A stretch of DNA of 33,798 nt from a virus, in the IMG/VR virus record IMGVR_UViG_3300031999_000114, positions 1-33,798 of that record, one strand, 5' to 3'. Under the pieces are notes generated by a model. That model had not been told where the DNA came from, searched no databases, and worked only from the letters and a program-made list of their open reading frames with translations. A program made the translations under genes and the position numbers. Positions 21,795-29,374 of the stretch are shown piece after piece. Within the stretch, counting starts at the first letter, position 1, and every line of letters begins with the position of its first letter.

Positions 21795-21825
21795 CCCCAC
21801 CGCCAATCCCACCGACGGTGATGGG
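21782..21825 (+). promoter_or_regulatory. Candidate -1 programmed ribosomal frameshift site
   Basis: A-AAC-CCT at 21782-21788 fits X-XXY-YYZ in the zero frame of the coiled-coil gene. A 6-base spacer (which holds the TGA) is followed by a stem: CCC and CACCG (21795-21802) pair with CGGTG and GGG (21816-21820, 21823-21825) around a 13-base loop with a 2-base bulge. Slipping back one base enters the beta-helix frame, which is open from here. Confidence 0.5.
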
Positions 21826-22633
21826 GCACACGGTGCTGCGTGACGTTCACGACAAGGTATTCGAGAACGTGACGTTCGATGGCGCGGGCGGCGGGAACCC
21901 CGACTCGTCCGGCGTCCTCGAACTATGGGGTGCCTGCTACAACCTGAGGTTCACCGCCATCACCATCAATCCGAACAGAGATGCAATCGGAAGCGGTGTC
22001 ATGATCGCCGATTCCGGCAGGGGTATGCATGACATCGTTTTCGAGACCCCGCACATCATGACGCAGCCCTTCATGGGTTTCGTCTGCAATGCCCGTTGCA
22101 GTAGTAACGGCTACCAGCGCGTCGACCTCGTCAACGCCATAATCGAGCCGCAAGGCTCGGAGGCCGTCTCTTACGACGATACCTCTGGCACCGCCGGTCA
22201 TTGTCTCGTTGAGAACAACCTTGTCAAGGGCGGCGGGTTAACGACGCTCTATCCATACGGCCAGGGCTTCGAGATCAACGGCGTCCACGACATGGTGGTT
22301 AGACGTAACACCTTTGCTGCCTGTCGCGGTGCCATCCTCAACCTGCAGATGCACGATACGCGCGACTGCGGCTGGGTCTTTGAGGATAACGTCGTCGACC
22401 AGTCGCAGGCCTATGGCGGGGTCATCGTCGGCGTATCCCAGGCCGTGGGAGCCGCCAATGTCTACGGCGGCCGGTTCGCACGCAACACGATCATCGGAGC
22501 GGCCCCGAGCCGGGGTGTCGCCTTCCTGAACGGCTGCCACGACATGGATTGGCGCACGACCATCTGGCGGGATGCACGTGGCGGCAACTACGCGATCCCA
22601 TACCAGACTGGCTGCGTCGGGAATCTATTCTAA
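21821..22633 (+). CDS. Beta-helix protein, putative tailspike or appendage
   Basis: 270 residues from the ATG at 21821 (GTG at 21818 also possible). Repeated short strands of the right-handed parallel beta-helix type are visible: VFENVTFDG, HDIVFETPHIM, HCLVENNLVKGG, HDMVVRRNTFAACRGAIL, WVFEDNVVDQS, ARNTIIGAAP. This is the fold of pectate-lyase-like phage spikes that bind or cut host polysaccharide; no catalytic triad can be named. No ribosome site precedes the start. The frame is open upstream back to a slippery heptamer in the coiled-coil gene, with a proline-rich link (TPPPIPPTV), so it may be made as the C-terminal part of a fusion. It lies between terminase and portal, an unusual place for an appendage. 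Confidence 0.65.
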   Translation: MGHTVLRDVHDKVFENVTFDGAGGGNPDSSGVLELWGACYNLRFTAITINPNRDAIGSGVMIADSGRGMHDIVFETPHIMTQPFMGFVCNARCSSNGYQRVDLVNAIIEPQGSEAVSYDDTSGTAGHCLVENNLVKGGGLTTLYPYGQGFEINGVHDMVVRRNTFAACRGAILNLQMHDTRDCGWVFEDNVVDQSQAYGGVIVGVSQAVGAANVYGGRFARNTIIGAAPSRGVAFLNGCHDMDWRTTIWRDARGGNYAIPYQTGCVGNLF

Positions 22634-22645
22634 GGCAGGAGCGAC

Positions 22646-23347
22646 ATGGCAATAGCAGAGGTTGGCAACGCGACCAGCAAGGCATCCTCCACCACGCCCA
22701 CCATCACACACGGGCTGACCATTCTGGCGGGACATGTGATCATCGTCTGCCTCCACTGTGACGGCGTCTCGCCCACCTCCGACCCAGCCGATAATAACGG
22801 AGCGACCCCATTCACGCTCGCCTATCAGGCCGGGACGCCCGACACGAGCCGCTACAGCATCTGGTATCGCGTCGCCGGGTCCGGCGAACCCGCCACCTAT
22901 AAGTGGACAAAAACCAGCGCCAGCGGCTGGTCCATCGCGCTGCGTGTCTTCTCGGGCGTTGATGCCACTGTCTGGGACGTGACGCCAGGGGCGGACACTG
23001 GCGCGACCGGAACAAGCGCCTCACCGAGTGCACCATCCGTCACGATAACTACCGATGGTTCGCTGGGCATCGCGGCGTTCTTCGTCGACTCGTCTAGTCT
23101 GACGTTTTCTTCACCGACCAACGACTACGGGAGCGAGGTCGAGCCTGTGGCCGGCGGTCGTAACGAGGCGTGCTACACCAAGCCCGCACTGGCCCCAGGA
23201 GCAACCGGGGCCACTGGCGTCACCATGTCCGGCTCGGACGACTGGGCGGCACAACAGTTCGCGCTCAAGCCTGACGGTTCTACTTTCATCCCCACCCGCT
23301 CAGGCGGTGCGGGCATCGGTTCTGGAATCGCGACCGCCATCCTGTGA
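22646..23347 (+). CDS. Phage structural or appendage protein, beta-rich
   Basis: 233 residues, GGCAGGAG before the ATG. SIWYRVAGSGEPATYKWT and GWSIALRVFSGVDATVWDV match a beta-sandwich module frequent in phage tail and decoration proteins of high-GC hosts. GSLGIAAFFVDSSSLTFSSP and the Gly/Ala/Thr-rich end (GATGATGVTMSGSDDWAAQQ) also fit. No signal peptide or enzyme motif. Its position in the appendage cluster suggests a fibre-associated protein. Confidence 0.55.
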   Translation: MAIAEVGNATSKASSTTPTITHGLTILAGHVIIVCLHCDGVSPTSDPADNNGATPFTLAYQAGTPDTSRYSIWYRVAGSGEPATYKWTKTSASGWSIALRVFSGVDATVWDVTPGADTGATGTSASPSAPSVTITTDGSLGIAAFFVDSSSLTFSSPTNDYGSEVEPVAGGRNEACYTKPALAPGATGATGVTMSGSDDWAAQQFALKPDGSTFIPTRSGGAGIGSGIATAIL

Positions 23348-23355
23348 GGTGAGTG

Positions 23356-25092
23356 ATGGAGTTCAGACGCACTAAGAATGTCGATACCAGGGTGGTGTTC
23401 CCGATCCAGAAGACGGACGGCACGTTCATCACCGGAGCCACCGGGCTCGACTCGGAATACGCCCTGCTGGGAGCACACGGCGGGGCGGCCCCTACGTGGA
23501 CCGACTGCACCCACGAGGCGACGGAGATAGGCACGACCGGGATGTACTACCTGGACGTGAGCGCCGCTGAGCTCAACGACGATTACGCCGCCATCCAGAT
23601 CAAGTCGACCAGCACGGGGGCGATCACGCAGGTCCTGCTGTTCAACCTCACCAACCAGCCCTCCGATGTCATCAACTGGAAGGGCAGTGCGGCGGCGGCC
23701 CTCACCGGCGACCCCTACGCAGAAGCGGCGGCCGTCCATGCGCATGTGAACACCATCGACGGCCACATCACGGCCGACTACGGCTCCACCGAGAAGACCT
23801 GCATCGACCTGCTTGACGATGCCAACGGCCTCGTGAACATCCACGACACGGTGGACACCGTGGCTGGTTACATCGACACCGAAGTGGGCGCCATCAAGAC
23901 GCAGACCGACAAACTCGCCTTCACGGTCGCCAACCAGGTCGACGCCAACGTGCTCGACTGGAAGGGTGGGACGGCTCCCGCCATGACCGGCGACGCCTAC
24001 GCTCGCCTCGGAGCACCTGCCGGCGCCTCAGTCTCGGCGGATGTGGCGGCGGTCAAGGGCGACACGGCGGCCGTCAAGACCAAGACCGACAACCTGCCAG
24101 CGAGTCCGGCGGCCGTCGGCTCGGCCATGACACTGGCTGCCGGCGCGATCACCGCCGCCGTGGTGGCCACCGACGCCATCGACGACGACGCCATAGCCAC
24201 CGGAGCGATCGCCTCCACGGCCTTCGCCGCGGGCGCGATCACCGCCGCCGCCATCGCCGACAACGCCATCGACTTCGCCACCTTCGCCGCCGACTGCAAG
24301 ACCGGCGCCGGCTTGAAGGCCAACGTCGAGTCGGTCACCGCCGCGGCGATTACCGCCGCGGCTATAGCGGCCGACGCGATCGGAGCCAGCGAGCTGGCGG
24401 CGGATGCGGTGGCCGAGATCGCCGACCAGGTCTGGGACGAGGCGATCGCAGGCCATGCCGGCGCGGGCAGTACGGGCCTGGCTCTGGCCGGCGCCTCCGC
24501 ACCGACTGCGAATGCCGTGGCTGACCAGGTGTGGGACGAAGTGCTCGCTGGCCACGCCGGAGTCGGTAGCACCGGCGAGGCGCTGGCTAGTGCCGGCGCG
24601 GCCGGCGATCCGTGGAACACATTGCTCCCGGGCGCCTACGGAGCGGGCAAGGCTGGCAAGATCGTCGGCGACAACATCAACGCGCCACTGGCGACCATCG
24701 ACACGGTGGTCGATGCCATCAAGGCAAAGACCGACACCATCGGCGCGGGCACCGTCACCGTCACCAGCCCGGTGGCCAGTGACGGTGTGACCGTCACGAC
24801 CTACCGCGGCGACGACTACAAGCAGCACGAGGGGCGCGAGATTCGCTGGCTGATTGCCACGCCGGACCTCTCCACAGCGGTCACGACACTGCATGTCGGC
24901 AGTCTCGATATCGTCTGCACCCTGGTCGACGGTGGCCTGGCGACGCAGTCTATCTATGCGGAGCTCACCGCGGTCCAGACGGCGACACTTCTTGAGGCAC
25001 GTGGTCTCTACAGCGTCACGGCTGCCATGGCCGATGCCGACGTGCGCACCCTGGTGGTCGGCGAGTGGAAGTCTGAGATTCGGGTGGCCTAA
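23356..25092 (+). CDS. Tail-fibre-like repeat protein
   Basis: 578 residues. The N-terminal 100 residues (VVFPIQKTDGTFITGATGL ... TTGMYYLDVSAAELN) form a beta domain seen in phage fibre proteins. Two kinds of repeats follow: a W-K-G ... TGD-x-YA unit near residues 106-126 and 201-220, and a DQVWDE(A/V)(I/L)AGHAGxGSTG unit near 357 and 392. Between them is an Ala/Ile/Asp-rich stretch (AAVVATDAIDDDAIATGAIA) resembling a helical or beta-prism fibre shaft. The C-terminal 130 residues return to a globular beta domain (YRGDDYKQHEGREIRWLIA). GAGGTGAG precedes the ATG at 23356. Confidence 0.65.
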   Translation: MEFRRTKNVDTRVVFPIQKTDGTFITGATGLDSEYALLGAHGGAAPTWTDCTHEATEIGTTGMYYLDVSAAELNDDYAAIQIKSTSTGAITQVLLFNLTNQPSDVINWKGSAAAALTGDPYAEAAAVHAHVNTIDGHITADYGSTEKTCIDLLDDANGLVNIHDTVDTVAGYIDTEVGAIKTQTDKLAFTVANQVDANVLDWKGGTAPAMTGDAYARLGAPAGASVSADVAAVKGDTAAVKTKTDNLPASPAAVGSAMTLAAGAITAAVVATDAIDDDAIATGAIASTAFAAGAITAAAIADNAIDFATFAADCKTGAGLKANVESVTAAAITAAAIAADAIGASELAADAVAEIADQVWDEAIAGHAGAGSTGLALAGASAPTANAVADQVWDEVLAGHAGVGSTGEALASAGAAGDPWNTLLPGAYGAGKAGKIVGDNINAPLATIDTVVDAIKAKTDTIGAGTVTVTSPVASDGVTVTTYRGDDYKQHEGREIRWLIATPDLSTAVTTLHVGSLDIVCTLVDGGLATQSIYAELTAVQTATLLEARGLYSVTAAMADADVRTLVVGEWKSEIRVA

Positions 25093-25095
25093 AAG

Positions 25096-25130
25096 TAGGG
25101 AACAGGGGTTCCCGCAGACTTGTGGACATG
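25096..25130 (+). repeat. Start-associated motif, copy 3
   Basis: TAGGGAACAGG, 8 bases, CAGACT, 7 bases, ATG (portal start, 25128). Its 5' half is itself an inverted repeat, GGGAAC-AGGG-GTTCCC. It shares AAAGTAGGGAACAGG with copy 4. Confidence 0.85.
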
Positions 25131-27413
25131 AGCATGTTCACGCGGCTGCGGGGCCTCTTCCTCGCCGAGAAACCGAAGGGCATATCACGTCCGGCGACCG
25201 CTGAGGTCGGCGACACCGGCATGGGGTATGCCGTCGGCTCCGGCACCACTAAGGGCGCCGTCTCCAAGCGTCTGCGCACGCTCGAGCAGAACTGGGAACT
25301 CTACGAGCGCAACGGGTACATCCTCTACGACCGCATGCGCTTCTCGGATCCGAAGGTCGCCGGCCTGTTGCGTGCCATGCGCCTGCCGATCCTCGGCGCC
25401 CAAGTCTCCATCGAACCCTCAGATCCCGAGGATGAACGCGCCAAGGAGATCGCCGAGTTCGTCTCGGACAACCTCTTGGGAGGTCTCGCCGACTCCTGGC
25501 GGGCGACCCTCTATCAGTTCCTGCTCTACCTCTGTCACGGCTTCGCCCCGTTCGAGATGGTGTGGAAGATCGAGGACGGCAAGGCACTCATCGATCGCTT
25601 CGCCTACCGTCCGCCAGCCACCATCGCCACCAGAGACATCTTCGTCGCCAACGGTCGCATCGAGCACGTCCACCAGTCCACCGACACCGGCTTCCAGGCC
25701 GACATCCCCGGCGAGAAGCTGCTGTGGTTCGTCAACGACCGCGAGGGCGACGACTTCTGCGGCCGGGCGCTGTTGCGGCCCATGTTCAAGCCGTGGTTCG
25801 GCAAGGAGAAGCTCGAGATCCTGCTGCTGATCGCCGCCGACCGCGGCAACGGCACGCCGGTGGTCATCGCCCCCGAAGGCGGTTGGGGCACCGACACCAG
25901 CGGCAACGCGCTCGGTCCCCAGGTTGATGACGCCCTGGCCGCTTTCTCCACCTCCGAGAGAGGCTTTTTCCACTTCCCCTTCGGCACGACATTCACGCTG
26001 GAAACCTCGAACGCCTCGATCGCCGAGCTGACGGCGCTCAAGGCCAACTTCGAGATGGACATGAGCAACGTCGCCATCGCGCAGGTGCTCGACCTGGGCA
26101 AGACCGAGACCGGCAGCCGCGCTCTGGGCCGCACGATGAGCGACATGTTCCTCGACTCGCTGATCGCCATCGCAGTCGACGTGGAGGACACGATCAACGC
26201 GAAGGGCGGGCCGATACATCAGCTGGTGGCCTACAACTTCGCCGGCGCCGACGACCTGATGCCCTCACTGCGCTTCGGCTCACTGTCGAAGATCGATCTC
26301 AAGACGCTGGCGCTCGCCTTCCTCCAGCTGCAGCAGACCGGCATGCCGTTCGGCGAGGAGACCTGGGAGTGGATTCGTTCGGAGCTCGACCTGCCACCGC
26401 TCAAGGCTGAGGAAGCGACCGGAAGTCCGCAGCAACCGTTGCTGCCCGATGCGCGCTTGCCCGCGCCCGAAGTGCCACCTGAACCACCACCGACACCGAC
26501 CCCGCCAGGGCAATCACCGCCAGGACAAACACCGCCGCAGCCAGTCCCGCCGGCGCAGGCTTCCGAAATCGTGCTCGCCGAGAAGCACTACTGGCGAGAA
26601 CCCCGCGGACCTGAGCTCTACGCCGACCTGGCTGATATCGGCGCGCGCCTTGATGCCGCGCCGGCTGCACTGCGCACCGCCACACAGACAGCCCGCGAGG
26701 GCATGGTCGCCGAGCTCGTGCGCCGCGCGCAGGCAGCCATCGCGAGCGGCGATGTGGCCAAGGTCGCCGCGCTGGCGCAGGCCAAGCCGCCGATGGTCGA
26801 CAAACTGACCGCCGCCGTGCGTGGCGTTCTGCATGAGGCAGCCGCCGCCGGCGCCGCTCAGGTACGCGACGAGCTGGCCCGCCAGAAGGCCGGCACGCCG
26901 GTGGTCGAGCAGGCCATCGCCGAACGCCAGGGTACGAGCGTGCAGGCTGCGCAGCGTAAGCCTCCAAAGAAGACAGCGCCGCCCACCTGGGCTGAGGATC
27001 TGAATGCCTACATCGACGCACAGGCGGATGTCACGGCGCGGCAGATCGCCTCTGTCACGCAGGCAGCCCTGGCCGCTGAGGCGATGCGCGGTCTGGCGAC
27101 GAAGGTGAGTGCCGATGCACTCACCGCCATGGTCACGCGCGCCAGTGACGAGGCCGCCCTGCGCGCCGGCCTGGTCGTCAGTCACATCATGGCAACCAGC
27201 CGCGCCGCTGAGGCGCTCGCCAACCGCGAGAAGATCAGCGTCGCCTTCTACTCCGCCATCCTCGACGACCGTACCTGCGGAGTCTGCGAGGAAGCCGACG
27301 GCCAGGAGACCACCGACCTCGACGAGGCGGCCGGCTGGACTCCCAACCCGGACTGTGACGGCGGCGCCAACTGCAGATGCGAAACCTTCTTCGAGCTGAA
27401 GGAAGGCGCCTGA
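25128..27413 (+). CDS. Portal protein fused to a MuF-like head-morphogenesis domain
   Basis: 761 residues. Residues about 50-430 match Mu-type (DUF935) portals: LYERNGYILYDRMRFSDPKV, YLCHGFAPFEMVWK, LLWFVNDREGDDFCGRALLR, KEKLEILLLIAADRGNGTPV, LDLGKTETGSRALG. A Pro/Gln linker (TPTPPGQSPPGQTPPQPVPP) follows near 465. The C-terminal 250 residues are helical and end with the MuF signature: SAILDDRTCGVCEEADGQE plus CDGGANCRC. Portal and MuF are normally separate genes, so this is a fusion. The start is placed at the ATG that ends motif copy 3, although the frame is open six bases upstream; no ribosome site is seen. Confidence 0.88.
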   Translation: MSMFTRLRGLFLAEKPKGISRPATAEVGDTGMGYAVGSGTTKGAVSKRLRTLEQNWELYERNGYILYDRMRFSDPKVAGLLRAMRLPILGAQVSIEPSDPEDERAKEIAEFVSDNLLGGLADSWRATLYQFLLYLCHGFAPFEMVWKIEDGKALIDRFAYRPPATIATRDIFVANGRIEHVHQSTDTGFQADIPGEKLLWFVNDREGDDFCGRALLRPMFKPWFGKEKLEILLLIAADRGNGTPVVIAPEGGWGTDTSGNALGPQVDDALAAFSTSERGFFHFPFGTTFTLETSNASIAELTALKANFEMDMSNVAIAQVLDLGKTETGSRALGRTMSDMFLDSLIAIAVDVEDTINAKGGPIHQLVAYNFAGADDLMPSLRFGSLSKIDLKTLALAFLQLQQTGMPFGEETWEWIRSELDLPPLKAEEATGSPQQPLLPDARLPAPEVPPEPPPTPTPPGQSPPGQTPPQPVPPAQASEIVLAEKHYWREPRGPELYADLADIGARLDAAPAALRTATQTAREGMVAELVRRAQAAIASGDVAKVAALAQAKPPMVDKLTAAVRGVLHEAAAAGAAQVRDELARQKAGTPVVEQAIAERQGTSVQAAQRKPPKKTAPPTWAEDLNAYIDAQADVTARQIASVTQAALAAEAMRGLATKVSADALTAMVTRASDEAALRAGLVVSHIMATSRAAEALANREKISVAFYSAILDDRTCGVCEEADGQETTDLDEAAGWTPNPDCDGGANCRCETFFELKEGA

Positions 27414-27724
27414 TGGCCTGCCGTAAGTGCGCCCTCTGCTGCCAGTGCATTCGCTTCAGCCTGCCGCCAGACGATGACCGCGAGCACTGGATGCGCCTTT
27501 TCGGGCTCATCGTCTCGCGCATGCCGAGCGGCCAGACCTCGGTCATCGTGCCCAAACGTTGCGACAACCTGGACCCGAAGACACTGCGCTGTCGCGACTA
27601 CGAGAACCGCCCGACCATCTGTCGGGAGTTCCTCTGCGATGAGGCCCGCAAGGAGGCCCCCGAAAGTAGGGAACAGGCCCCCGCGCAGACTGATGGCATG
27701 AGCGTGAATGAGGCAGGTAAGTGA
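27413..27724 (+). CDS. YkgJ-like cysteine-cluster protein
   Basis: 103 residues. CRKCALCCQC at 3-12, CDNLDPKTLRCRDYENRP and CREFLC further on give the CxxCCxxC ... C ... YxxRPxxCRxF pattern of the YkgJ/FliB-type zinc- or iron-sulfur-binding family, whose activity is poorly known. It overlaps the portal-MuF stop (TGATG) and sits between portal and protease, where it is an outsider. The last 20 codons are motif copy 4 in translation, so the native protein probably ended near DEARKEAPE and was extended by the motif. Confidence 0.75.
   Translation: MACRKCALCCQCIRFSLPPDDDREHWMRLFGLIVSRMPSGQTSVIVPKRCDNLDPKTLRCRDYENRPTICREFLCDEARKEAPESREQAPAQTDGMSVNEAGK
27667..27700 (+). repeat. Start-associated motif, copy 4
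   Basis: TAGGGAACAGG, 8 bases, CAGACT, 6 bases, ATG. It lies inside the 3' end of the YkgJ-like gene. Its ATG is in that gene's frame and is followed by eight codons and a TGA that overlaps the protease start (TGATG). Confidence 0.85.
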
Positions 27725-29370
27725 TGCCACTCAAGAGATGCACCCTGGAAGGGCGGCCGGGCTGGCAGTTCGGCGCGGCTGGTAAGTGCTACACCTACGC
27801 AGCCGGCGACGATGTCTCCGAGGCCGCGGCCAAGAAGAAGGCCATCAAGCAGGCCATCGCCATCGGTGGCGGCAAGCCGCCTGCCGAGGGGCTGTCTGAA
27901 CTCTACCGCCTAGCTGAGTCGGCCAAGGCTGGCGAGCGTATCCCCATGATGCTCTTCCCCATCGGCATCTGGAAGAGCGCCAAGTATCCGAAATTGTCGC
28001 TCACACGTGAGCTGGCCGAGGCCGTGATCGCCAACTTCGAGGCCAATGTCCTGGGCACCGAGCCAGTGGTCGACTCGTCTGGCAAGCATGATACCGCGGC
28101 CGAGGCCGCGGGCTGGATCAAAGACCTGCGCATCGCGCCGACCAAGGATGGCGGTGAGGCGCTCTTTGCCGATTGGGAGCCGACCGATCTGGGCGCCGCT
28201 CAGCTCAATGAGAAGCGCTACCAGTACAACTCGGTCGAGATCGGCGAGGTTGTCGACAACGTGACCGGTGTCAAGACGACCAACGTGCTGCGCAGTGTGA
28301 CGCTCACCAACACGCCGATCCTGCGCATGCTGCCGCCGGTACTCGAGGCGGGCGAGGCGATCGCCGCCTCCGAACCGATCGAAGTGGCGCTCTCCGAACT
28401 CGAGCCGGTCGATCCCGTTACTGGCCTCATCGATGACATCGACGCTCTGCTGGCCAAGCTCGACGACAACCTCAAAGGCAAGGCTGGCATTCGCGCCATG
28501 CGCACCTACCTGCGCGAGACCAGGGCCAAGGCGAGTGCACACGCAACTCTTGCGGAGGCTGGCAGCACCAACGATGTACGCGCTGAACTTGAACGCGCAT
28601 TGCAGGAACACCACGCCGGTGGCAGTGAGGGGTTGTATATCGATGATTTCGGCCCCGATTGGGTCGTCTATCACGTCTGGTCGGCTGGCCCACTCGGCGA
28701 GAACGTCATCCAGCGCGCCAGCTATATGCGTGATGCAAACGGCATCACCTTCGGTCAGCCGATCGAGGTCAAACAAGAGATCACTTATATCCCCCCATCC
28801 GAACCGAGCCCAAGCGGCGGAGCGACTGGCGAGGCACTCGCCGACGGCACCTGCGCAGCGGGAGTCGGTGTACGGCTCAACCTAAGCAAGGAGAGGAGCA
28901 TGTCCGATCTTACCGAGCTGCTGAAGCTCAGCGAGAGCGACGATGACGCCCTGATTCTCGCTGAGGTCAAGAAGGTCATCACGGAGAACGCCACGTTCAA
29001 GGCCAAGTTCGCCGAAGGCGAGAAGGCCGAGCGTGTGCGCAAGCTGGACGAGGCGATCGCCGGGACGCATGTACTCCCGGCTGAGAAGGACGTCATGTTG
29101 GCGTTGGCCGAGTCCGCTCCTGGGACCTTCGATGCGACGCTCAAGGCCCGCGAAGATGCGGGCGTGAAGCTCGTTGACACCAGCGAGCGCGGGAACGGTA
29201 CGCCGCCGCCCGAGCCCAAAGAGTACGCAGACCCCAGCATCGAGCTGGCGGAGAAGGCGCAGGCCAAGGCGAAGGCCGACGACATCAACTATGGCGAGGC
29301 CATGCGCCTCGTGATGGCCGCCGATCCCACTCTTGCCGAGCGCTACGTGACCATCGGCAAGGAGGTGTGA
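27724..29370 (+). CDS. Mu-I-like prohead protease with C-terminal scaffold domain
   Basis: 548 residues from the ATG at 27724, overlapping the previous stop. Residues about 60-215 fit the Mu gpI protease: MLFPIGIWKSAKYPKLSLT, DSSGKHDTAAEAAGWI (candidate catalytic His122 in HD), YQYNSVEIGEV and RSVTLTNTPILRM. A module follows near 290-355 (LYIDDFGPDWVVYHVW ... ENVIQRASYMRD). From about 393 the chain is charged and helical like a scaffold (LILAEVKKVITENATFKAKF). The scaffold part also has its own internal start at 28900. The protein would mature the prohead and be removed by self-cleavage. Confidence 0.8.
   Translation: MPLKRCTLEGRPGWQFGAAGKCYTYAAGDDVSEAAAKKKAIKQAIAIGGGKPPAEGLSELYRLAESAKAGERIPMMLFPIGIWKSAKYPKLSLTRELAEAVIANFEANVLGTEPVVDSSGKHDTAAEAAGWIKDLRIAPTKDGGEALFADWEPTDLGAAQLNEKRYQYNSVEIGEVVDNVTGVKTTNVLRSVTLTNTPILRMLPPVLEAGEAIAASEPIEVALSELEPVDPVTGLIDDIDALLAKLDDNLKGKAGIRAMRTYLRETRAKASAHATLAEAGSTNDVRAELERALQEHHAGGSEGLYIDDFGPDWVVYHVWSAGPLGENVIQRASYMRDANGITFGQPIEVKQEITYIPPSEPSPSGGATGEALADGTCAAGVGVRLNLSKERSMSDLTELLKLSESDDDALILAEVKKVITENATFKAKFAEGEKAERVRKLDEAIAGTHVLPAEKDVMLALAESAPGTFDATLKAREDAGVKLVDTSERGNGTPPPEPKEYADPSIELAEKAQAKAKADDINYGEAMRLVMAADPTLAERYVTIGKEV
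28900..29370 (+). CDS. Nested in-frame scaffold protein (internal start)
   Basis: ATG at 28900 lies in the protease frame with AAGGAGAGGAG immediately upstream, a far better ribosome site than the one before the protease itself. The 156-residue product (MSDLTELLKLSESDDDALIL ... to the shared stop) is acidic and helical, as expected for a capsid scaffold. This copies the known lambda C/Nu3 and Mu I/Z arrangement, in which the scaffold is made from an internal start of the protease gene. The following gene is a capsid decoration protein. Confidence 0.75.
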   Translation: MSDLTELLKLSESDDDALILAEVKKVITENATFKAKFAEGEKAERVRKLDEAIAGTHVLPAEKDVMLALAESAPGTFDATLKAREDAGVKLVDTSERGNGTPPPEPKEYADPSIELAEKAQAKAKADDINYGEAMRLVMAADPTLAERYVTIGKEV

Positions 29371-29374
29371 GGCC

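Noticed and set aside
21457-21900. Further copies of the GGGAAC motif
   Set aside because: Single GGGAAC hits (such as near 21457 and 21895) lack the AGG extension, CANNCT and the spaced ATG.
24421-24594. Repeats in the fibre gene as a CRISPR or DNA-level repeat array
   Set aside because: They are diverged protein repeats (DQVWDE units) in frame; the DNA identity is low and no spacer pattern exists.
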